Assembly: GCF_013761175.1 (NCBI RefSeq)
Contig: NZ_JACDUR010000001.1
Coordinates: forward strand, 248,001-312,000
DNA: 64,000 nt
Direction of reading: 5' to 3'
Origin: Nonomuraea soli
GTDB taxonomy: Bacteria; Actinomycetota; Actinomycetes; Streptosporangiales; Streptosporangiaceae
Shown: piece after piece, positions 54,301 to 64,000 of the stretch
Layout of the letters: each line of letters begins with the position of its first letter
Numbering within the stretch: the first letter of the stretch is position 1
Translations under genes and position numbers: made by a program
The notes under the pieces: model-generated
Told to the model about the DNA's origin: nothing
Seen by the model: the letters and a program-made list of their open reading frames with translations, nothing else
The model's database searches: none

Positions 54301-56571
54301 CGCCCGGTGACCATCCTCGACCTGTTCCAGCATCCGACCGTGCGAGGCCTGGCCGCGCTGTCGCAGACCGCCGACTCGGGGCGGCTGGTCCACCGGCTCA
54401 CCCGGGAGCAGAAGGCGACCGCGAGCGTCGTCTGCATCCCCTACAGCGGCGGCAGCGCGGCCATCTACCAGCCGCTGGCCGACGAGATGCCGGCCGGGCA
54501 CGCCCTGTACACCGTGACGGTGCCCGGGCACGAGCTCGGCGCGCACGAGCAGGCCACCGCGGTCGAGGAGATCGCCGAGCGGTGCGCGGCCGAGATCCTG
54601 GAACACGTACGCGGACCGCTGTCGCTCTACGGCCACTGCGGGCTCGGCGTGATGCTGACGGTCGAGATCGCCCGCCGGCTGGAGGCTGCCGGACGTGACG
54701 TGGACGCGGTCTACCTGGGCGGCGTCTTCCCCTTCGCCCGGCCGCGCAAGGGCCTGCGCCGCGTGACCGAGGCGATCGAGAAACTCCAGGGCGACCAGCA
54801 CTGGGCCAACGGCCTGCGCGCCGCCGGGCTCGACACCGACGGGCTGGACCAGGCCGAGCTGCAGTTGCTCATCGACAACCAGCGGCGTGGCACCAAGGAG
54901 GCGGAGGAGTACTTCACCCGCCTGTTCGAGGAGGACCCGATACGCCTGCGCGCCCCGGTGATCTCCGTCGTCGGCGAGCGCGACCCCGCCACCGACTACT
55001 ACCAGGAACGATTCCGGGAGTGGCACCGCATCGCCGAGCGCACGGCGCTCGTCGTGCTCGACGAGGCCGGGCACTACTACCTGAAGTACCGGGCGGCCGA
55101 GCTGGCCCAGATCGTCACCAGGACCCACCACGAGTGGGAGCGGATCCCGCGCTCCACATGGTGGGTGGAGGGGGTCTCCGAGCAGGCGAACGCGCAGGCC
55201 GGTCCCGAGCCGACCATGCGGCGCTTCTCCGCCGTCGCCGCCGGCCAGCTGATCTCGATCATCGGCGCGGCCCTGACCGAGTTCGCCGTTCCGATCTGGA
55301 TCTACACGACCACCGGCTCGCTGGTGAGCTTCGCGCTCTTCTCCGTGCTGGCGCTGGTGCCCGGCACGCTGGTGGCGCCGATCGCCGGGGCGGTCGTCGA
55401 CCGCTACGACCGCCGCACGGTCATGCTCGCCGGCAGCACCGCGGCGGGCTCCACCCAGCTGGTGCTCGGAGTCCTGCTGTGGACCGGCAACCTGCAGCTC
55501 TGGCACGTCTACCCGCTGCTGGCGCTGCTGTCGGTGGCGCTCACCTTCCAGCGCCTGGCCTACCAGTCGGCGGTGCCGCAGCTGGTGCCCAAGCGCTACC
55601 TGGGCCATGCCAACGGCATCGTGCAACTGGTCACCGGCACCTCCCAGCTGCTCGTCCCGCTGATCGCGGTCGGCCTGGTGGCGCTGATCGGCCTGGAGGG
55701 CATCCTCGCCATCGAGGTGGTCTCCTACACCCTGGCCATCGGCACGCTGCTGATGATCCGCTTCCCCAAGGCGATGGCGGCGCGCAGGCGCGAGACGCTG
55801 GGCGCCGAGATCGCCGGCGGCTGGCGCTTCACGTGGGGCGTGCGCGGCCTGCGCGACATGGTGCTCTTCTTCACGGTGCTCAACGTCTTCCTCTCCCCGC
55901 TGTTCGTCCTGGTCACCCCGCTCGTGCTGGGGTTCGCCACACTCGCGGACGTGGGCAGGGCGGCGTTCGCGGGCGGCCTGGGAGCCTTCCTCGGCGGCCT
56001 GGTGCTGACGATCTGGGGCGGCCCGCGGCGGCGGCGCATGCGCGGCATGCTGCTCTCGGTGCTCGGGCTGGCGGCGGCCGCGCTGGTGACGGGCCTGCGC
56101 GCCGAGTTGTGGGTGGTCGCGGTCGGCGCGTTCGGCCTGTCGTTCGCCCTCACCACGGTCAACGGCATCTACGCCACGATCGTCCAGGTGAAGGTGCCGC
56201 GCCGCTACCACGGCCGGGTGTTCGCGCTGAACACGATGATCGCCTGGTCGACGCTGCCGATCGGGTTCGGGCTCGTGGCGCCGTTCGGCACGGCGCTGGT
56301 GGAGCCCCTGATGGCGCCAGGGGGAGCGCTGGCCGGCAGCGTGGGGGCGGTCATCGGCACGGGGCCGGGGCGCGGCATCGGCCTGATGTACCTGCTGCTC
56401 GCGCTGGCGATCACGATCGTGGTGCTGGTGGCGCTGCGGGCGCGCACGCTGGCCCGCTTCGACGAGGAGGTGCCCGACTCGCCGCCGGACGACCTCATCG
56501 GCTACCAGGAGATCAGTGCCCGGGCAGGCGGACCGTCCGCCACCGCAGAGGCTCCGACCGTCCGGCGCTGA
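51382..56571 (+). CDS. NRPS C-A-PCP-TE fused to an MFS transporter
   Basis: 1729 residues. Domains: C (~30-450; HHIVVDG 159-165), A (~470-910; YTSGTTGRPKG around 590, NHYGPTEATVGITTHEV; pocket region AFDFGITIFY), PCP (Ser958, DLGGHSL), TE (~1030-1250), then a 12-helix MFS exporter (~1279-1700; AVVDRYDRRTVMLAGS loop). The TE nucleophile elbow is GHCGLG (Cys1086) instead of GHSxG, with Asp in GERDPATD and His in EAGHYYL. Thus one polypeptide extends, releases and possibly exports a product. No ribosome site precedes the internal Met1279, so the MFS part is truly fused. The final 59 bp overlap the convergent gene. Confidence 0.93.
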   Translation: MTLTEAKRALLAQRLRRRETRTIEPRPEGVAPPLAHAQERLWFLDQYEPGSTAFVVPSLVRLRRPIDEQDLRVALVRLLARHEALRMNFRATDDGRPSLVLREPDNPALKVRRAASLEEGLQLAEAELAVPIDLAEDPMLQVLLVRLAPDDHLLLLKAHHIVVDGWSAEIVMRDLLACYDRRPMAELPIGYGDYAIWEAGRDYGREVAYWRERLRDVPPLELPTDRPRPAVRRDAGAATPVRIGADVVARLAAVSARAHATPYMTLLTAFQVLLGRLTGQDDFAVGTPVAGRGLPELDGVVGMFVNTLVMRAGLAGDPTFEELLTQVKESALDAYAHQDLPFERLVTELNVPRDVSRSPICQAIFALQNFDRAGDVEAVDVPITSTRADLCLYLFETGEELTGSLTYSTDLFTGESAERLARRFETLVRSIAEHPRARLSELEVMDDGELELIDSFSRGEQVRPLQARLLHEVLQPGEGVAVTCDGDELTYSELDRRATRLAVALQRRGVGPDVRVGVLLEQSVDIAVALLGVLKAGGAYVPLDPKLPQERLDYLVEDSGAVTVLTDVTGEDGELRDPGTTPDHLAYVIYTSGTTGRPKGVAVQHRQILTYLAGVRERFGVEPGSRFALMQSLAFDFGITIFYLSLLTGGTLQLLDPQTQELPEADYLKLTPSHLASLLSTGDQRLPRKLLILGGEASRSAWAGELSRRTRVINHYGPTEATVGITTHEVTGHETEPALPIGRPLPGARVLVLDAAGRPVPIGATGEIHLGGDRLARGYLGRPELTAEKFVELDGERFYRTGDLGRWLPTGELCFLGRRDLQVKVRGHRVELGEIEVALSALPEVEQAVVELRGDRLVGYLTGERLSVSELRARLGRTLPDYMIPVRYVWLDELPLKSHGKVDRARLPEPDEERPDQETAFVEPSTELELAVAEVWAEVLGLERVGAHDDFFDLGGHSLLAAQVVARLKRRLPRPVTILDLFQHPTVRGLAALSQTADSGRLVHRLTREQKATASVVCIPYSGGSAAIYQPLADEMPAGHALYTVTVPGHELGAHEQATAVEEIAERCAAEILEHVRGPLSLYGHCGLGVMLTVEIARRLEAAGRDVDAVYLGGVFPFARPRKGLRRVTEAIEKLQGDQHWANGLRAAGLDTDGLDQAELQLLIDNQRRGTKEAEEYFTRLFEEDPIRLRAPVISVVGERDPATDYYQERFREWHRIAERTALVVLDEAGHYYLKYRAAELAQIVTRTHHEWERIPRSTWWVEGVSEQANAQAGPEPTMRRFSAVAAGQLISIIGAALTEFAVPIWIYTTTGSLVSFALFSVLALVPGTLVAPIAGAVVDRYDRRTVMLAGSTAAGSTQLVLGVLLWTGNLQLWHVYPLLALLSVALTFQRLAYQSAVPQLVPKRYLGHANGIVQLVTGTSQLLVPLIAVGLVALIGLEGILAIEVVSYTLAIGTLLMIRFPKAMAARRRETLGAEIAGGWRFTWGVRGLRDMVLFFTVLNVFLSPLFVLVTPLVLGFATLADVGRAAFAGGLGAFLGGLVLTIWGGPRRRRMRGMLLSVLGLAAAALVTGLRAELWVVAVGAFGLSFALTTVNGIYATIVQVKVPRRYHGRVFALNTMIAWSTLPIGFGLVAPFGTALVEPLMAPGGALAGSVGAVIGTGPGRGIGLMYLLLALAITIVVLVALRARTLARFDEEVPDSPPDDLIGYQEISARAGGPSATAEAPTVRR

Positions 56572-58288
56572 CCAGGCGCCCGGCGCAGGTGGTGAACACC
56601 TCGCCGGGCGCCTGGAGCCCGAGCGGCTCCCAGGTACCGCCGGGGATCATGGTGTGCACGTCTCCCGCCGCGTCGGCGGCGTAGAGCCGTCCGTTCATGG
56701 CGGACAGGCACCGCGCACCGGAGGCGGGACCGGCCGGGCGCCAGGTCCGCTCGCCGAAAGTCAGGCTCCACAACTCGTCGCGGTCGGTGGCGACGTGGAA
56801 GGCGTTGTCGGCCACGGCCAGCGCCAGGGCCCCCTCGGGGGCGGGCCCGAGGTCGCCGCGGTCGAGGCTGACCAGCCGTCCGGCCGCCGACAGCCCGAGC
56901 AGCTCGACGCCGATGCCGCCCGCCGCCTCACGCGGCACGGCCAGCGCGCGCAGCTCGCCGACGTAACGCACCGGCTGCCAGGCCAGGTTCTGCCCGCACA
57001 ACTCGCGCGCCAGCAGCGTGCCGTGGGCGTCGACCGCGTGCAGCGTACGGCCCAGCACGGCCATGGCGCGGATGTCGGCGGCGGCCCCGATGACCTCCCA
57101 GCGCGGCGACGGCGCAGCGGACAGCCGGTCCAGCACGTTCCTGGTGACGCGCTCGACCACCGGATCGTGCAGCGTGTTACCCCAGTTGATGGTGGCGGCG
57201 TTGAACACGGTGCCCGCGCCGCTGGTGAACACGCCCATCGTGGCCATGCCGCCCTGGCCGTAGGCACTCCAGTGCCGCAGGTCGGCGGTGGCCAGCACGA
57301 CGAACGACGACGGCGTGCCGTCCCGCGCGGTCACCCTCGGCACCCCGGCGACCTCCTCGAACTCGGCGGCGTCGGTCTCGTAGCCGAGGCTGCCCTGGCC
57401 GAACTTGTCGCCGTCGGTCAGGCCGGTGCCCTCGAACACCCAGTGGCCCGCGAAGCGCGTGGTGTACGACTCGTCGAGCATGCGGCGCATGTAGGGGCCC
57501 CAGGTGCCGGCGCCCGCGCGGAAGCTGGTGCCGGTCAGGGTGTTCTCCGGACGGCCCGTGGCGACCCACTCGGCGCTGCCGGTCAGGGGGTCGCGCTCGC
57601 AGACCATCGTGCGGCCGCCGTCCTCCAGCGTGATCTGCCACCAGGCGGTGTTGCCGGAGAAGAAGGCGACGTTGCCGCCGGCGGCCACGAAGTCCTCGAC
57701 GGCGTCGCGCATGCCCATCGACCAGTACTCGTCGTGGCCGTTGACCACCAGCAGGCGATGCGCGGCCAGCAGCTCGGGATCGAGGTCGAGGTTGGAGCAG
57801 TAGGCTACGTCGTAGCCGGCGGGACGCAGCCAGCGGATCATGCCCTCCTCCCAGCGCTCGGGCGGCGGACCGCCTCCCGGCCGGTCGAAGCTGACGCGCG
57901 TGGCCCGCTCGGGGGACTCGGTCCAGTACAGGCCCTCGCCGGGCACGCCCGACCTGTTGTAGGCCTGCCAAGTGGTGAAGGGCACGCTGACCAGGATGGG
58001 CGAGGTCGGGCGTGCCTGCCGTACGACGAAGTACACCTCGTTGTCGGGGCAGGGCGCCGAGCCCGGCAGGCTGTACGGCCACGGCTGCTCGGGACCGAAG
58101 CATGCCCGGTAGAGCGAGCTGGGCCAGTCGTCCCCGATCCGCAGGGTCCAGTCGGCCCCCGCCCGGCCCTCGTGGACGATCCGGTCGTCGGCGACGTCGG
58201 TCACCACGACGGGCGAGGGGGCCGACAGCGTGAAGCGCAGCTCGCCGCCCTGGACGCAGGAGGTGGCGTGCGCGTAGGCCGCGATCAT
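56513..58288 (-). CDS. N,N-dimethylformamidase beta-subunit-like protein
   Basis: 591 residues. Glutamine-amidotransferase-like domain resembling the large subunit of dimethylformamidase: VPFTTWQAYNRSGVPGEGLYWTE, LLVVNGHDEYWSMGMRDAVEDFVAAGGNVAFFSGNTAWWQITLED, and DKFGQGSLGYETDAAEF. The last ~190 residues look like beta-propeller/WD-type repeats (LGRTLHAVDAHGTLL; NAFHVATDRDELWSLTF; GRLYAADAAGDVHTM). No signal peptide. A role as amidase or amide-modifying enzyme on the NRPS product is inference. ATG 58288 overlaps the condensation gene stop, and its own end overlaps the convergent NRPS gene by 59 bp. Confidence 0.82.
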   Translation of the reverse strand: MIAAYAHATSCVQGGELRFTLSAPSPVVVTDVADDRIVHEGRAGADWTLRIGDDWPSSLYRACFGPEQPWPYSLPGSAPCPDNEVYFVVRQARPTSPILVSVPFTTWQAYNRSGVPGEGLYWTESPERATRVSFDRPGGGPPPERWEEGMIRWLRPAGYDVAYCSNLDLDPELLAAHRLLVVNGHDEYWSMGMRDAVEDFVAAGGNVAFFSGNTAWWQITLEDGGRTMVCERDPLTGSAEWVATGRPENTLTGTSFRAGAGTWGPYMRRMLDESYTTRFAGHWVFEGTGLTDGDKFGQGSLGYETDAAEFEEVAGVPRVTARDGTPSSFVVLATADLRHWSAYGQGGMATMGVFTSGAGTVFNAATINWGNTLHDPVVERVTRNVLDRLSAAPSPRWEVIGAAADIRAMAVLGRTLHAVDAHGTLLARELCGQNLAWQPVRYVGELRALAVPREAAGGIGVELLGLSAAGRLVSLDRGDLGPAPEGALALAVADNAFHVATDRDELWSLTFGERTWRPAGPASGARCLSAMNGRLYAADAAGDVHTMIPGGTWEPLGLQAPGEVFTTCAGRLVSAGRSEPLRWRTVRLPGH

Positions 58289-59532
58289 GGCCGCGCCGCC
58301 TCGACGAGCATCGACTCCAGATCGAGCAGGTAACGCTCCATGGCAGGCTTGGGCAGGTAGCGCGTGTCTGCCGTGAGCGAGACGCCCTCGGGGCCGACGT
58401 GCACGCAGAAGCGGCAGTTGAGCTTGTCCTGGCTCATCGGCCAGGTCAGCGTGCTCTCCTCCAGCGCCCGGTCGAGCTCGGCCCCGGTGCACGGCTCCGG
58501 CCCCGGATCGGTGAAGCGCATGTCGTTGAAGCAGCAGTTGGGATGCACCGGCTCGCCCCGGCGCTCGCTCTCGGCCGCCACGACGGCCGCCCGGTCGGCG
58601 GGGTCGTGGTAGGCGCTGCGGTAGGCCTGCAAGGCTGCGGGCGCGGCCGATCTGAGCAGCTCCTCGAACGGGCGGTCCACGTCGACGGTGAACAGGCCCT
58701 CCTGTGACAGCGTGCTGACCAGGCCGATCGTGTCGCGTCTGAACCGGTTGGCCACGATCGGCAGCACCGCTGTCGTGGCGCGCCCGGCGAGCTTGGCGAC
58801 CGCGCTGAGGAGCACGGTCGAGGTCGAGACGGCGTGGCCGGCGGCCACCGCCCGCACCGCCAGGTTCAGGGCGGGGGAGTGGAGCAGCGCCCGCCAGATC
58901 GGCGGTCCCGCGGGTTCTGCCACCCGCACGGGGAACATGGTCGACGGCATGCGCGCGTGCTCGGCCGCCCAGTGCCCGGCGGCCTTGGCGGCGGCCCTGC
59001 GGCCGTCCGGCCCGCTCTGCCAGCGGGCCAGGTCCAGGGGCTGGGGCGCGGGCGTGCGCGGGGCGCGGCCCAGCAGCAGCACGCGCAGGTCGCGTACGGC
59101 CACCTCGGCGCCCAGCCCGTCGGCGGCCAGGTGGCAGAAGACCAGCACCAGGTGGGTGACGGCGTCGCCCTCCGTGATCAGGGCGACCCGGAGCGGCCAT
59201 TCGTGCTCGTAGTCGAAACGCGTCGCCTCCAGCCCCGCCATCACAGCCTCGGGGTCCGCGCCCTCGTGGACGAGCAGCGGCAGCCGCCCCTTCTCGTGCA
59301 GGCGCTGGGCGCCGTCGTCGAGGAGCGTGCGGAGGGAGCCGTGGCGTTCGATCAGCCGGGCCAGCGCGTCGGCGGCCTCCTCGACGCTCACACCGGACGG
59401 CACACGCACGATCCGCCCGAAGTTGAAGTAGTGGTCGTCCGGCGCGGTGCGCTCGATCGTCTCCCAGATCGCCCGCTGACCCCAGGTCAGCGGGGCCGTA
59501 CCCGATCCGGGACCGGCGAACTCGACGTTCAT
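58285..59532 (-). CDS. Stand-alone condensation-domain protein
   Basis: 415 residues, one condensation-like domain (LTWGQRAIWETIERTAPDDHYFNFG start; PEGVSLTADTRYLPKPAMERYLLDLESMLVEA end). The HHxxxDG motif is CHLAADG (133-139): the first His is Cys, while the essential second His134 and the Asp are kept, so activity remains possible. It probably makes an amide or ester bond between a carrier-bound acyl group and an acceptor supplied in trans. Coupled by ATGA overlaps to the carrier protein upstream and the amidase-like gene downstream. Confidence 0.87.
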   Translation of the reverse strand: MNVEFAGPGSGTAPLTWGQRAIWETIERTAPDDHYFNFGRIVRVPSGVSVEEAADALARLIERHGSLRTLLDDGAQRLHEKGRLPLLVHEGADPEAVMAGLEATRFDYEHEWPLRVALITEGDAVTHLVLVFCHLAADGLGAEVAVRDLRVLLLGRAPRTPAPQPLDLARWQSGPDGRRAAAKAAGHWAAEHARMPSTMFPVRVAEPAGPPIWRALLHSPALNLAVRAVAAGHAVSTSTVLLSAVAKLAGRATTAVLPIVANRFRRDTIGLVSTLSQEGLFTVDVDRPFEELLRSAAPAALQAYRSAYHDPADRAAVVAAESERRGEPVHPNCCFNDMRFTDPGPEPCTGAELDRALEESTLTWPMSQDKLNCRFCVHVGPEGVSLTADTRYLPKPAMERYLLDLESMLVEAARP

Positions 59533-59761
59533 GGGACCGCGACGAAGGCCGCGAGCCGGTCGAGGTCGTCGAGCATGGCCAGGCCGTCGTCGGTCAGCTC
59601 CACCTCCACCCCGAACTCCGCCTCGATCGCGTCGACCAGCCGCATCTGGCCGATCGAGGTCAGGCCGAGCGCGCTCAGCGGCACGGCGGAGTCGAGGGCC
59701 TCCTGCGCGGTGACAGCGTTGTCAGAGGCCTCCGCGACCAGTTCGGCCAGTCTCTGCTTGA

Positions 59762-59765
<4 letters not shown>
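59529..59765 (-). CDS. Free-standing acyl/peptidyl carrier protein
   Basis: 78 residues, carrier-protein four-helix type: VPLSALGLTSIGQMRLVDAIEAEFGVEVELTDDGLAMLDDLDRLAAF. The pantetheine site is Ser37 in LGLTSIG rather than the usual GxDS. It may carry the acyl unit made by the dehydrogenase complex or one intermediate for the neighbouring C domain. ATG 59765 overlaps the C-A-PCP stop, and its stop overlaps the condensation gene, so all three are coupled. Confidence 0.9.
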
Positions 59766-62629
<2,864 letters not shown>

Positions 62630-62649
62630 AGCCGTCCCCCCGGCAATCT

Positions 62650-62670
62650 TTTAAGAAAGTTTCCTATTAG
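62650..62670. promoter_or_regulatory. Operator-like element C between NRPS operon and ligase gene
   Basis: Core AAGAAAGTTTCCT (one arm mismatch), nearly identical to element D over 21 bp. It lies 21 bp upstream of the NRPS GTG and 59 bp upstream of the ligase ATG, in a 99-bp divergent region. Confidence 0.7.
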
Positions 62671-62728
62671 TTATGGAGTATTCCATGATCTTGATTGGGC
62701 TACAAGCCCGAGTGGGTAGGAAATGCAT

Positions 62729-63817
62729 ATGGTTGCCCTTCTCGGGATCGAAGAGGAATACCTCATCGTCGACCCGGTCTCACGGGCCGTGGCCCCCCGG
62801 GCGGCAGAGGTGCTCGCAGCCGCCACCGAGGTCCAGGACCTCTCCCACGAAATCACCCGATTCCAGATCGAGGCCCGCACCCCTCCATCGGCCGACCTGA
62901 CCGAGGTGGGCGAACGGCTGCGCGGCGCCCGCCGCGAAGTCGCCCGCGCCGCCCGCGACTGCGGCCTGGCCGTCGTCGCCAGCGGCATCCCCGTCCTCGG
63001 CGACGTCGTGCCCGCACCCCTGTCCGACGACGCCCGCTACGAGCAGGGCCGCGTGCTCTACCGGGCGCTCCAGGACGAGATCAGCATCTGCGCCCTGCAC
63101 GTCCACGTGGACGTGCCCGACCCCGAGCACGCCGTCTACGTGGGCAACCACCTGCGGCCCTGGCTGCCCACGATCATCGCGCTGGCCGCCAACTCTCCGT
63201 ACTTCGTCGGACGCGACACCGGCTACGCCTCCTGGCGGGTGATCAGCTGGAGCCGCTGGCCGGTGTCGGGCGCGCCGCCCTACTTCACGGACTACTCCGC
63301 CTACGAACGCGCCGTCGCGACGTTGTCGGAGTCCGGGGCGCTCATGGACGCCAAGACCGTCTTCTGGGACACCCGGCCCTCACCCAAGCTGCCCACCGTC
63401 GAGATCCGCGTGGCCGACGTGCCCCTCGACGTCAACGACAGCCTCGTGATCGTCGGGCTGATCCGGGCCCTCGTTGTCACCGCGCTGGCCTCGGTCACCC
63501 GCGGCGACCTCGGGCCGCCCGTCGCCTCCGAGGTGCTGCGCGCCGCCTACTGGCGGGCCGCCCGCGACGGCATCCACGGCTCCGGCCTCGACCTGCTGCA
63601 CGGCGGCGGGCTGGTGCCCGGCACGGCCCTGGCCTGCCAGCTGCTCGAGCACGTACGGCAGGCGCTGGCCGAAGCGGGCGACCTGGAGTTCGTCGAGGAG
63701 GGGCTGGAGCTGCTCACGCTGCGGGGATCGGGAGCGGTGCGCCAGCGCCGGGCGCACGCCTGGGGCGGGGGACTGGCCGGGGTGGTGGACGACCTCATCG
63801 AGGCGACGGTGGCGTGA
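62729..63817 (+). CDS. Glutamate-cysteine ligase-like carboxylate-amine ligase (YbdK type)
   Basis: 362 residues. GCS2-family ligase: VALLGIEEEYLIVDPVSRAVAPRA start, AALHVHVDVPDPEHA-like metal and substrate site (read CALHVHVDVPDPEHAVYVGN), and VEIRVADVPLDVND in the C-terminal half. Members make ATP-dependent amide bonds between a carboxylate and an amine, such as gamma-glutamylcysteine. Start ATG 62729 has an AGGAA site eight bases upstream; ATG 62723 lacks one. Divergent from the NRPS operon with element C in between, so it may supply a building block, redox thiol or final tailoring step, or be unrelated housekeeping. Confidence 0.9.
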   Translation: MVALLGIEEEYLIVDPVSRAVAPRAAEVLAAATEVQDLSHEITRFQIEARTPPSADLTEVGERLRGARREVARAARDCGLAVVASGIPVLGDVVPAPLSDDARYEQGRVLYRALQDEISICALHVHVDVPDPEHAVYVGNHLRPWLPTIIALAANSPYFVGRDTGYASWRVISWSRWPVSGAPPYFTDYSAYERAVATLSESGALMDAKTVFWDTRPSPKLPTVEIRVADVPLDVNDSLVIVGLIRALVVTALASVTRGDLGPPVASEVLRAAYWRAARDGIHGSGLDLLHGGGLVPGTALACQLLEHVRQALAEAGDLEFVEEGLELLTLRGSGAVRQRRAHAWGGGLAGVVDDLIEATVA

Positions 63818-63823
63818 GGCTCG

Positions 63824-64000
63824 TCAGGGCGCTTTCGTGGGCGCCTCCGGGGTGGTTGTTTCCGGGGTCGCGGTTTCCGGGGTCGCGGTCGTCTCCGGGG
63901 CCGACGTTTCTGTGGCCGCCGTTTCCGGGGTCGCCGATGGCTGCCTGATCGCGTAGAGGCCCATGCCGTACAAGGCCACCCCGAGCACGATCATCCCGAT
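63824..64000 (-). CDS. Membrane protein with Pro/Thr/Glu repeat tail, C-terminal part (start outside window)
   Basis: The last 58 residues of a minus-strand protein whose start lies beyond the window. A hydrophobic helix (IGMIVLGVALYGMGLYAI) is followed by a low-complexity tail built on TPETT/ATPET-like units and ending PEAPTKAP. The tail is encoded by a short imperfect repeat. It is an unknown single- or multi-pass membrane protein. It converges on the ligase gene with a six-base gap. No function can be given. Confidence 0.7.
   Translation of the reverse strand: MGMIVLGVALYGMGLYAIRQPSATPETAATETSAPETTATPETATPETTTPEAPTKAP
63840..63935 (-). repeat. Imperfect short tandem repeat encoding TPET-type tail
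   Basis: Repeated TTTCCGGGGTCGC-like units (plus-strand reading) with variants, in frame with the Pro/Thr/Glu tail of the truncated membrane protein. Low complexity and slippage-prone. Confidence 0.6.

Noticed and set aside
55216..56571. Separate MFS transporter gene starting at internal Met1279
   Set aside because: No ribosome site upstream and the frame is continuous with the TE; treated as a fusion.

Overview
The window is high-GC, gene-dense DNA from an actinomycete. The conserved run ftsK - rodZ-like - rimO - pgsA - cinA - clgR, the many GTG starts, the SpoIIE-type phosphatase with an anti-sigma-like kinase domain, and the abundance of LacI/ROK sugar regulators and biosynthetic genes all point to Actinomycetota. 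A filamentous Streptosporangiales-like genus is my best guess, but that is inference. No tRNA, rRNA, CRISPR array, transposase or phage gene was seen.

Layout. (1) 1-5288: the end of a carbohydrate ABC-transport and catabolism operon (permease, lipoprotein, Gfo/Idh oxidoreductase, alpha/beta hydrolase, LacI regulator). (2) 5315-13575: a divergent signalling module. One side is a kinase/PAS/GAF/PP2C phosphatase. The other is a 1722-residue soluble hybrid histidine kinase with ten 92-residue HAMP-type repeats, followed by a response regulator. (3) 13648-20085: the housekeeping run ftsK to clgR. (4) 20082-28022: a Nei-type glycosylase, a 45-bp tandem repeat, an Rrf2 regulator, a membrane endo/exonuclease-phosphatase, a ROK regulator and a secreted subtilase. 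(5) 28130-36564: a ten-gene, translationally coupled RiPP operon. It has a 49-residue precursor ending AYWCCC, a YcaO, two E1-like zinc proteins, a SagB-type dehydrogenase, an EpiD-like flavoprotein, two glycosyltransferase-like proteins and a methyltransferase. (6) 36677-42707: a sugar ABC operon with a GH3 beta-N-acetylhexosaminidase, and a divergent ROK regulator. (7) 42720-45652: a VanX-like dipeptidase, a sigma factor with its partner protein, and an APH-fold kinase. (8) 45761-62629: an NRPS locus of two converging operons. The plus-strand operon has an acyl-activating enzyme, C-PCP, 2-oxoacid dehydrogenase E1alpha/E1beta/E2, and a C-A-PCP-TE-MFS fusion whose TE has Cys in place of Ser. 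The minus-strand operon has C-A-PCP, a free carrier protein, a free C domain and a dimethylformamidase-like protein. (9) 62729-64000: a carboxylate-amine ligase and the end of a membrane protein.

The most interesting signal is regulatory. A near-palindromic 21-bp element with core AGGAAAGTTTCCT (variants AAGAAAGTTTCTT, AAGAAAGTTTCCT and AGTAAAGTTTCCT) occurs at four places, and I found no other copy. They are between the sugar ABC operon and its ROK gene (41482-41502), just upstream of the RiPP precursor (36591-36611), upstream of the plus-strand NRPS operon (45720-45740), and between the minus-strand NRPS operon and the ligase gene (62650-62670). This suggests one amino-sugar-responsive ROK regulon controlling both sugar salvage and two natural-product pathways. 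Conserved intercistronic hairpins probably set the ratio of precursor peptide or binding protein to the downstream enzymes.
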